Of a stretch of 64,000 bases of DNA, positions 10,919-20,687 are shown piece after piece. The position numbers and the translations under genes were made by a program. Under the pieces are notes generated by a model. That model did not search any database, was not told the DNA's origin, and saw only the letters and a program-made list of their open reading frames with translations. Source of the stretch: Cloeon dipterum (taxonomy: Eukaryota; Arthropoda; Insecta; Ephemeroptera; Baetidae); NCBI RefSeq assembly GCF_949628265.1, contig NC_088786.1, positions 7,068,001-7,132,000 of the forward strand, read 5' to 3'. Positions within the stretch are counted from its first letter, which is position 1. Every line of letters starts with the position of its first letter.

Positions 10919-12695
10919 TCATTCATTTTCATCATTGTGCTCAAGGCAGAAATCGATCACTTCTTTTGTCTTGACACTCAGATCTGCGTTGTCTACACCA
11001 CACAAGTAAGCCATAAGTTCAAGGGTTCGGCTTCGTAGAGGTGGGTACGAGTAGTTCATTGCGTAGTACACAGAAATCAGTAAAGCAACTGCTTTTGTAT
11101 CTGTGTCTATTGCAGCGCAAATGGTCCTCTCCTCGCAGCGAATATTAAAAGTTCCAGTTTTCTCTTGCACGATGTGAGGCGCTAAAAATGCCTTGTTTTT
11201 AGCAACGTCATTATTTTGTTTTGCTTCCTCGTACAGCTGAAGAGCCTGTTCCGCATCCTAAAATGCAGAAAGAGGGTGGTTGACGCAATAGCTAAAAAGT
11301 CGACTTCCAATTTTACTCACACATATTAGCGGCAACTCTTTTGGATACATTTTGTGAATCGAGCTGAGGAGGTCCTGTACTGATTTGATCGACACAGTTG
11401 CAAAGGTTGCTGTTCTAGCCCTCTTTCTTTTGGGTTTTTGAAGCTGCCTTTTGGATGGTTAATTTTGTACTTGAGCCCTTCGAACATTTTTGCCAATCTC
11501 TCTGTAAAGGTCATCAACGGGTGGACCAAAACAATCCTTTTCATTTCCTCAAACAACTAAAATAATGAAAGACAACCAGTATTGTTTTAAAATCGAATTT
11601 TAGTCATTATCCTCACCTGCTCTTGTCTAAACAGTGCAGGCCACTTGTCCATAACTGATTCCAAGGGAAGATTTTTGACAACTATGTCTTCTCTCCGTGT
11701 TGAAAACAGTTGTAACATCAATCGCGACACCTGTTCCTCGTCTGCGTGCTCTGTGCTTAGCTCAGTCATCAACAATGTATAGTCACGTTTTAACGATTCT
11801 TCAGTCGACATCGCAGGAGTTGGTGGCAAAAAGTTGACCTCCCCGCCAACAGCTTTTATGATGCCTCTGCCAGGCTTCGCTGGAAATGAAAAAAAGCGTG
11901 CTTTTAGTTTAATAACTGTAGTGATTTAAATTACGCTTTTACAGCTTTCAATTAGTTATTAAAATGATTGAGCTATTTAAAATGTTTCATATTGAATTTT
12001 ATCTTACATCTATTAGCCAACACTTCAGGGTGCTTGCTCTCACGTCGAAGTTCCGTCATTTTTCCATTGACCGTGGAAATCCAATCCTCGATTCCAAGCG
12101 GGTCATCGTTGCTTTTGCTGGCCAGAAATTTGTAGGTGTTGACCAAAGTCAAACAAGCATCCATGACCATTTTCCTTGTTGGATAGTACGTGAATTGGAC
12201 CAAATACATCGAGATCAAAGTGCGAATTTCTCGATACAAGCTCGGTGATACTGTGTGAGGTGTCTCGTTGGAAGGGTTGGCTTCAAGGGTTGCCAGTTCC
12301 AGCTCGCTTCGTACAGACTTAGAAAAGCGCTCAAGCGGTATTTCAAATTTACCGGGTTCCCACATCTCATGTTTCAAATTTGAAACGTTTCCTTTCCGAA
12401 ACTCATATACAGAGGAAAGTATATCAGAGTGGTAGCCACTAACTGATATCGCGTGCTCATTATTGTTGAAAACAACATCTAACATCATGACACCCTTGAG
12501 GGGGAAATCTTGAGCGCGAATCTCAAAGAATCTTTTAAATTTAAAATTAAACAAACGCAAATGAAAATCACCGCTTAGATGGCACGTATCTTTGATTATC
12601 TTCATGAGATTGGGCAGCTCTTTCTCTCCAATTTCCACGAAGTCTACATCCACCAGATGGTTAGTTCCGTATACGCGTACTCCGATCTGGTTCAT
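10919..12695 (-). pseudogene. SAMD3-like gene, array copy 4 (same frameshift)
   Basis: Exons are 12695-12008, 11879-11617, 11556-11321 and 11257-10919. The five-T run lies at 11435-11439. The coding part matches copies 2 and 3, but the DNA upstream of the gene (13561-13779) carries several private substitutions. The predicted product is the ~393-residue truncated form. Confidence 0.8.
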
Positions 12696-12942
12696 TTTAA
12701 GACAGTCTTTAAGATGCTCTGACTATTTGCAAGTTAAGAGAGTTCTGAAAGTAAAAATTTACAATATGTTAGGATTGTTACAAATAAGGTACAACATAAT
12801 CAAATGAAAAGCATGCGCAAGAGCAAGAAGGCAGTTTGAACGCTACAACCTCAATAGCCATTGAGGTTCAGCTAGCACAGACGAATTTGGAAAATTAAAT
12901 CAAATTTACGACAGTGAATTTAAAATTTCAGTTTCTAAATTC

Positions 12943-13150
12943 ACCAGTTGTATAAACCCTTAGTGTTTGAGGCCTCTAACATATGGCGTCACCGTATACA
13001 TTCGTAATAAATTTATTTTTAAGGCACTTTCGCTGCGATTTCAGACTCAATCCAGCCACTGTGGGATTCATCACTTAATATTATTCTTTCTTCAGACGCG
13101 CTGAAAACCAAAATCAGTCCAGCCAGTCGCCATATAATCGTGAAAAACTC
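12943..13150 (+). mobile_element. Half MITE, array unit 4
   Basis: Counterpart of 3913-4120 in unit 4, identical in position relative to the gene. Confidence 0.75.
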
Positions 13151-13779
13151 TAGAAAAACATCAAGAACGAGCTCCCGGCCGGCTCCAGGAGGTCGGTCGT
13201 GACCATATCCCGGGCCTGAAGCCTGAAGGAGAGAATAGCTGATCCCCATTTATTCAAAAAAATTATCATTGGTTTTTTTGACCATGCCATTACGGAAAAA
13301 TCTGATTTCAAATTAAGTTCCCACGCCCTCAAGAGCATAAAATCATTCAATACCAAACACCAAATTAATTTTCAAAAAAAAAAGGATAAAAAACCGAGTG
13401 CATATAATCCAATAATAGAGCGCGAACGAGCAAAAAATGTAAATATCGTAGTAAATAATAAAAAAACAGTTACATTTCACCTCTCTAAATGCTTAATTCA
13501 ACATACCTGGTCTGAAACTGGCCGATTGAGGTAGGATTTCAAAGATATTGATGGAAATTTGGCGTAGGTCAGTTTGTCGACACGTTGTTTACAATGCAAG
13601 CCATGCCGCGAACGAGCTCGTTTTTCTTTCACCCGCTAGAGGACCGGATGGGGGCGCGCTTTTCAAACGTTGACACACGTGCCACACATACTTAGGTCTT
13701 GGATCGGGCAACACCCTGGAACGCTTTGTAAAAACATGAAAATTGTATGTTGCGTGTGCACATTTCTCAATTTGAATTT

Positions 13780-15020
13780 GGCGACACTCAAAATATTATC
13801 TCAGAGTACTGTTGTACCGAAAACATTCCAAAATTGGAGATGATCTGCTTAGCCTCACAGCCCTTGGATCATACAAAATTGTTATTCATTTATGAGGTCG
13901 CTTATTGTGAGTACCAAGTGCAATAGGAAAAAGAGAAACAAAACAATAATACAGTTGCGTTTTTTTCCAATTTGAACTGCAAATATTTAAAAAAAGGACT
14001 GGATTTTTTTATCAAAAGTAATAAAAAATAAAAAATAATACCACTGCCGTGTTTGTGAATAAAATAACCTCTCCGAGAAACTGCACAACTTTAAACTCCT
14101 GGAAAATAAGCATCGCTTTTAATTTTTCTACTGATATTTTCAGGTCTGATGAATGTTTATATGAAAAAAAAATTAAAATCTGATGAACCTCTACGAAAAG
14201 CTGTTCCATCTAAAAGTTAGTTGAATATTTCTTGTCCTCCAACTTCAAATTCACTGTCTAAATAAAAGGTTGAAGAATTTAAAAACTTTTTTCTGTAAAT
14301 TGAAATTTTAAAAATGGAATTAAAAAATCGTTAGAATCTTGTTCTTACAAACCATAATGGAGCTGCATGTCCATGTAGTAAGATGGAATTTTTTAAAACT
14401 CTATTACATATCTTGTTAAACTATAAAATATGTCACCAGCCGGTAATCCAACAAAACTGAAAACTAGGGATTTTTTTCAGATATGAAGAAATGACCCATC
14501 GGTCCTATCGAGTAGAGTTTACCAATCACGATTTGATAAAAATTGGCTTTACAATTTTAATTTCAATAATTTCCCCCGTAAAATTTCATATTAAGTATTT
14601 TTATCCTTTGGAGCCTCGTAGCTTGCAAACTAAAACTTTCCCCTGCATGATGATATAGTGACATCTCTCAACTCGCTGGATACTACTCGATATCAATAAT
14701 TTCACCACAAACAAATTTGCCAGAACCTTCCACAGAGTTTCCATGAGAGAAGGACTGTTATTCCTCTCTCTTAACGGTTAAATTTAATTCAATAAAATTA
14801 CTTTAGCATTATTTTTTCACTGTTCTTAAAAAGTATCAATGTCCTAAAAGTCATCATAGCTGATTGGCCACCAAGCCCGGAACACCTTTTCCATTCGAAT
14901 TTAACACAACATTGCAAATAAACTGAGCATGCTGCGAAATTGTTTGCAAATCCGGCCGTGCTTACCAGCGCACATAGTCAAATTTTCCAGCTTTCTAGGT
15001 GACAAAAGGGGGTCGTTAGT
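13780..15020. other. AT-rich non-coding DNA after the array
   Basis: Very AT-rich unique sequence. The only open frame of any length (minus strand near 14012-14209) is low-complexity and unlike any family I know. I see no gene here. Confidence 0.5.
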
Positions 15021-15127
15021 GCATTAGGAAAGGCCGCTGGCGAGGCAAAAGCTTGTGTGCGCCGACCACATTTGCATGCGTGCGGCGTCGGTGGTATATT
15101 TATGCGCGGCAACGGCCCTCGTCCTCA

Positions 15128-15154
<27 letters not shown>
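15128..15154. repeat. (CT)n microsatellite
   Basis: About 13 uninterrupted CT dinucleotides in a GC-rich island (15020-15300). Open frames on both strands across it are products of the simple repeat. Confidence 0.95.
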
Positions 15155-15158
<4 letters not shown>

Positions 15159-17666
15159 TGCTGGGCGCCGGTGGCGGTGTGATGAGTGACTCAGAGCTTC
15201 CGCAGCCCGCCAGCCCAGTGTCCCGGCCGGTGGGCACCGGACTTGCACAAAAAAGTGACGCCGTAAATCAAAACACGCACCGCAAGAGAGGTAGATAATA
15301 GAGGTGGTGATAAATTCGCGTTAGAACCTCCTTCACTGCTCTTCTTCGCAGCTCGCAGCCTCTGTTTATAAAAAAGAACCGTGCCATGACGTGATGACAA
15401 GTAGACTGGAAATATGAAATTTTAATAGGAAAAAAATGGAAATAGCTTGACCGCAAATGCAGGAAAAATGTGATGAGATTGGACTAACAATAAAGGCAGA
15501 GATCTAATTACAAATACCAGAGTAAATCACACAATTTCGTATACGTAGCAGTGATGCTAACCATGACAAGGAGAAAATATAATAATTTAGTAAGTTATTT
15601 TTGTGAGTTATGGAGGCTCAAATAAGAAAAATCGCATTGAATTTCAATTTAGGTCTGGCTTTTAAATTGGATTTTCGTACCCCAATTTCATTTGATCGTC
15701 ATGATTAAACGGTAGACGTAACCAATCTTTTGCTTAGTAGAAAAAAATATAAAAAAACAATTTTATAATATTTTTCCTACAAAGCGTAATCCTTGCTACG
15801 ATAGCATTCAAATTTTTTAATGTTCTCAAAAATTACATAGTGCTTGTCCATATTTTCTTGACAGATTTTGATTCCTCTCGTCGAGAGCTATCCAACGGCC
15901 GGTGTGTGACATTCTTGTGGGAAACTCTTTGTTTTGAAATAAAATAAATATCAAGTAAATTGACTGTCCTGACCATTTAAAAAAACACGCTATCTCTGCA
16001 GCCAATTTTCTAAATAATTTACAGTTAATTTTGGCTTGATCTGAATTCTTTGATATAGGGATTAATTTGTGTGTTGTCACTAAGGTAATCCTATTTAATT
16101 ATCCGGTATCTGATCTGCTTGTCAACTCTAAACCAAAATTTATTTACAAAATAATTATGAAACTTGAGTAAAAACAATAAAATTCGAGGGAAATTTTATG
16201 TATACCTTGTCTCTTTTTAATTAGGATAAATTTCTATTGTGACGCGGAATTCGTTGCAACATTCCTATACGTTTCATCTTTTGTTCTCTCTCTGTTGTGA
16301 TTTTGCTTGGCAACTCAGCCTCTGGCTTAATCTTGGATAAAATTAATTTCGATGTGTCAAACACTGCTGATAGCAGGCTAAATAGCCAATGTTTTGGGGA
16401 GGGAAAAATTTCCCTTATAAAAATTTTGTTTCAAAGCTGGTTAGAAGAGATTCTGATTAGAGGTATTTCGGGCAAGAGGGTTCACACTATATTGCCCGTC
16501 TGTGGTTTTTCCACAGTGGGAACCTTGCAAATTTCCACTTGGTTCTAAACTTTACACGATTTAGATGATTTTGCACAAAAACTAAAACGTTGGATCCTAT
16601 ACAAGGTTCCTATATAGTCCAAGAAGCCCGTGATAAATTTTTTTAGATATAAACAATATTTAATTCGTCTTATCAATGAAATTTTGTGATAAATATTTTA
16701 TTCCAAACAACGCAACATATTTGGAATCAATTTTTTTTATTCAGGTAATATGGAACTCCAAATAAACGGATGTTGAGCCTGAAGCAATATTTTTGCACGA
16801 TAGAGGTTACAAAAATCCAGTGGTCTGCATGAAAGCTGGCTTTCTTTTATAGAGACATCTTATACAGAATACACATTTCATATCATAAAAACAATGTAAA
16901 GGGAGAGCAGGCTTCTCCGCATGTGGAGCTGGCCCGTCGTTTATTCGAGGAAGGGCTGGCGGGGTGAGATAATTTGCATTTGAGATTGATTGCCGACGGG
17001 CAAAATATTTATGCACGACGCGCCAGGAAATTACAAAGCGGCTTTGACAAATTCTGCGCCTGGCGTCGGGATTTGAGCCACACTAATGAATTATTTAATT
17101 TCCTCTCGGGGCCGAGGCTAAAAAAGTGCGGCGGCGCCGTTGATGCTGACGATGAATATCAAAGTGTGATTATTCTCGCCCTTTGGGTTTCCAGCGAATT
17201 TGCTTTCGCGGCTAATGAGAGCAGCGAGCGAGTGGAGATGCTTCAGCCACGACGGACCGCTCTCACAGCGCGTAATTACTGATGAAACGAGAGATTTCGC
17301 ATAGCGCACATGCAGCCAGGCTCGGATGTTTTTAATTAAATTCGTGATTTAAAGAGCGGAATATATAATTAAATTAGACACGCTGTTCAGGCTGAAAAAG
17401 GGTATCATGACTCGCTTTGAAATATGTACAAAGAGCGCTTGTCAGATCATTTTTCTAGTTTGTGGAAGCTGTAAATAACGTTTTAAAATTCAAATGCAAT
17501 GATTTATTTATTAAAAACTATTTTGATGGTCCAATATTATCTTGAATGAATATATCTATCGGTAATATGATTTGGTCGAGGATAAACTAAAAATCATTTT
17601 AATAGGTTATTGAAAGAATTCCCTGAACGAAGCATTTGAAATAAAAATCCAAACCTGACAGCCTTC
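15155..17666. other. Gene-free stretch with GC-rich island at ~16900-17310
   Basis: AT-rich DNA with a GC-richer island near 16900-17310. Open frames are short, overlap on both strands and lack splice continuity or motifs. The sequence around 15850-15910 shares a short AGATTTTGATTCC..TCGTCG motif with 31185-31208, too short to call a repeat. Confidence 0.45.
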
Positions 17667-17845
17667 ACTGCAAGTCAGGGGTGAGAAAATGTCACTGCGC
17701 TGCAGTGTGAAAATCTCACCCCGCCGTATGTCACTATACCTTTGGTGTCAAAGGTGAGTTTTTCGCACCGCGCAGCAGTGACGTGTGGCGGGGTGTGATT
17801 TTCTCACTGCAGCGCACTGACATTTTCTCGCCCCTGATTTGCACT
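17667..17845. mobile_element. 179 bp palindromic (foldback) element
   Basis: The left part, from cactgcaagtcaggggtgag, and the right part, ending gcccctgatttgcactg, are reverse complements with few mismatches over about 65 bp. Inside lie shorter mirrored blocks (TCACTGCGCTGCAGTG, CACCCCGCC/GGCGGGGTG). The whole element can fold on itself almost end to end. It has no coding capacity, consistent with a foldback MITE. Confidence 0.8.
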
Positions 17846-18596
17846 GTTTAATGCTCCCCCTGCCATATTTGTTTTCTACTGCTATTGCATCTCTGTTATT
17901 TTATGTCATTATTTATTTTTGTTGTGTTTTAATTATGCATGGTGGTACATGATCAAAATTAAACCAACACCGCATTATTTATTTTTATTTTGCATCAACA
18001 GGTACAACACAATGTTGTTCATCTACTTGTATGTCGTTATGTGCAAGGGTCGAGATATTTTCGTTTACGAGAAAATAACTCTAATCCCGGCCTTCTCCTT
18101 TCTATGGCAGTGGGGGCGGCAGAGCGCTGAGCTAACTTTTAAGTGGCACGTTCGACCCGAATCGGCTGCAAGTAGTCCCTGAAAAACGGAGCAGTGGGGG
18201 TGAAAAACCGAGAGTCCCAGCGCAAACCTGTTGTCTGTTCTGGAAGTTCCGAATAGGTTTGAGGAGGAAAATAGAAAAGAGCTCCAATTACCTTTGCAAA
18301 CAGTAGGGCGAAAAGTTTTTAGAAAAGACAAGAGCTCCCCGAGTTTTGAAAAGAGGTGCTAGAGAAGTGAAAAAGCGCGTGGATAATTTGCAGAGAGCGC
18401 CTCCGCCTTTGCTTTGTCGAGTAAAAACCACTTTCTTAGTGGTAAGGACTTCTATTTCCTTTGAAAAAAGTAGGAAGTTAAATATTTTACTCTGACATAT
18501 ATAATATCTTGAATTTGAATTTGTGGCTGATAATTTAAGACAATCTCTTCTATTTTTGTAAGTAAAGATTTGTTATTTTCTTACTTTTTTCGTTTC
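17846..18596. other. Gene-free stretch
   Basis: Mixed AT-rich DNA with a GC-richer patch at ~18060-18420. Two overlapping opposite-strand open frames of under 90 codons are present, with no family motif. I see nothing else. Confidence 0.45.
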
Positions 18597-18755
18597 TACG
18601 GTGATTGGCTCAGCCAATTTGATATTCATCAAGCAATACAAAAGAACAAGTTTAAACGCAGCATTGATTCCGAAATCACAGTGGATCAAAAGGCCTTAAA
18701 ATCGAAGAATACTAGAATGACGTCATCTGTTGGCGACTAGGAACACTAAGGACAT
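18597..18755 (+). mobile_element. Solo right arm of the 419 bp MITE family (degraded)
   Basis: The order of motifs matches the right half of the elements at 51863-52280 and 53334-53752: an ACGGTGATTGGCTCAGCCAA-like centre, GGCCTTAAAATC, then CATCTGTTGGCG and GAACACTAAGG. It is diverged and lacks a left arm. Confidence 0.55.
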
Positions 18756-19341
18756 TTGAAAATTAGTGTACAAGTAAATGAGAAAATATCATGAATTTTT
18801 CATATTTCTTTTTTAATTATTGGCGCGATTTCGTAATTATCGGCGGTTAATCGACAGCTTTAGCACAATTTTTTAACCATTGACGTGGTTGAATCGAAAG
18901 AAGATTAGTTTTTTTGGGCGGAAGAGCAGGAAGTTTTAGGAAATAAGGAGGCAATGTAGGCATTTATTCATGATACTGATAATCAAAATCAATTATCAGA
19001 CTTCACACGTGTATTTAATTCAAAAAAATTAAAGACATAATATTTTCTTATTACGTGTGTGTATATATATATACCAATATGTATTACTTAAAATAACAAT
19101 ACCTTGTTAAAAGATAATTAATAATATTTATTTTATGGAAAAGAAAATTTAATAAATCATTTCCCAAATAGTTAGAACTAAATTCTTTTTTATCAATTAA
19201 ATATTCACTATGTAAAATATACATTATATAATTTAAAACAAAAACACAACTCATTTAACGAGAACTGTATTACGAAGGCTATAAATAGGAGCGCATAAGT
19301 TGTCCAAATCGTGTATAACGGTATATAGTTATCCAAAAAAA
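18756..19341. other. AT-rich gene-free stretch
   Basis: Strongly AT-rich DNA with a short (TA)n patch near 19061-19072. No gene or recognisable element. Confidence 0.5.
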
Positions 19342-19743
19342 CCAGCCCGTTGGCTCGCATAGTTAAGGCACTCTCAGGAGTGTCAAAGCAATGTGAGGTA
19401 TTTGAGCAGTTGGGAGATCTAATACTGGCTACCCAATGTCAGAGATGGCAAAAAGTGGTTAGTTAAGTGACACGAAATGCTCAAATTGCTCAACGGGCTG
19501 GGAGGCGCACCGGCGCCGACTCGCTACTTGCTGGTTTGCACCTTTCCAGCATGCGTGATTTGGCTTCACGGGATGAATGTCTAGCGTTTCAATGCAGTCC
19601 TCGGTGCGGAGGCAAGTGGCCCTTGAGTGGGCTGGGTCCCTGTGCGGCCTGGTGCGCCCATGTTATCCGTTCGCGGTGTTATTGGGACCCGGGTTTCAGC
19701 ATTCGTGCTAGTGCAGTGCGCGCCCTTCCCGGTCCGAGAGGAC
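19342..19743 (+). repeat. GC-rich repeat element, longer copy with tRNA-like head
   Basis: The 3' part (19545-19743) is about 97% identical over 199 bp to 47807-48005. The unshared 5' part starts ccagcccgttggctcgcat and resembles a tRNA D-arm/A-box (TGGCTCGCATAGTTAAGGC). Next comes a small GGCACTC..GAGTGTC hairpin. The first 11 bases recur inverted at 19491-19501. It is followed by an A-rich stretch near 19757. I infer a tRNA-derived SINE or similar element. A clear B box was not found, so the class is uncertain. Confidence 0.6.
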
Positions 19744-20667
19744 AGGGATAATAAGAGCAAAAAAAATATAAGAAATTATTTTCACTTTATTCTTCATTTT
19801 TGTTATTATAATCACGTTATACTCATTCCCGTTCAAATGAAAGTGTCAGGTCTAGGTCAAATATCCGAGTTTCAATCATAGGGTGGAGCCGGTCGCTTTA
19901 TACCCTTTTATTCTTTGGCACAATTTCTGCTGGCTCATAAAGTGCTTTCCTAGACGGATTATTGAATGTGCTACTGCGCATTTTTTCAAGGAATCCTCTT
20001 TCAATGTATTTCTATCTTCAAATAACATATTGCTATAGCCTGGCGATAGATTGGTCTTGGATCAAATAGCATGGTTACCTTATCCTGGTAATTTATTATC
20101 CTGAGAATTGAGACGAGCTTGTTTATTTCTGTCTTCCTCATACCGTTTCTTTAGACCCCCTGCTTGAACTTTGTCACGAATGCGCTGGGAAAATTATTAG
20201 ATTTCAAATTCTGTTTCAAAGTTTCATTATTTTCGAACAACTCACAGCCCTGTTTTGCACTTAAAAATTTCCGGGTGGACGGAAGATTTCTGGAATTGGT
20301 AAAACGGTACTCCTCTATGTTCAACACTTAATCTGAAATTTTATTTTTCCCTATTTTATAATTTTTAGGAATATTTAGCTTTAAATTTAAGGCATATTTA
20401 TCGGATCTCTGAAATTATTTGTTTGTGATACACCCCGAAATACTGCATTTTTCGGCATTGTTAACCTGTAAATTGGCACCGACCTGCACGCTGTGTCACA
20501 AGAGGAAATGATTTTAATGGAGCTGGTGCTGCCTTTTTGCCTGTGGCGTGAACGCGAGATGCTATCACGGCTGCATTTTGCACTCGACTTGAGCCACATC
20601 AATCAATCTCACTCCATCACCTAGCCGGCCCACTGCGCCACAGAGATCGATACTAATCGCACCAGCT
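19744..20667. other. Gene-free stretch
   Basis: AT-rich followed by GC-richer sequence from ~20450. No open frame with recognisable protein content. Confidence 0.45.
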
Positions 20668-20687
20668 GAGAGAGAGAGAGAGAGAGA
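20668..20687. repeat. (AG)n microsatellite
   Basis: About ten AG dinucleotides at the edge of a GC-rich island (20540-21300). Confidence 0.9.

Larger units (their letters stand above)
1792..13779. repeat. Four-unit tandem array, ~3010 bp period, one gene per unit
   Basis: Units are 1792-4802 (3011 bp), 4803-7812 (3010), 7813-10822 (3010) and 10823-13779 (2957, lacking the last ~57 bp). Over most of the length the copies are identical. Differences seen: a T6/T5 run in exon 3, a G/A change near 3871, A-run lengths near 4344 and 4428, a T near 4621, and a cluster of substitutions confined to the last ~220 bp of unit 4. Each unit holds a whole minus-strand gene, its poly(A) signal and about 1.1 kb of upstream DNA that includes half of a MITE. 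Such identity means recent amplification, ongoing homogenisation or an assembly artefact. The private differences argue against simple copying by the assembler. Confidence 0.97.

Noticed and set aside
1792..13779. CRISPR array or centromeric satellite
   Set aside because: The repeat unit is 3 kb with a spliced gene, no short repeat-spacer pattern exists, and the host is a eukaryote.
15840..15910. Repeat shared with 31160-31220
   Set aside because: Only about 20 bases around AGATTTTGATTCC are alike; too short to separate from chance without a genome search.
19342..19420. Functional tRNA gene
   Set aside because: An A-box-like string and D-arm feel are present, but I could not find a matching B box, anticodon arm or acceptor stem pairing at tRNA spacing. 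Retained only as a possible tRNA-derived head.
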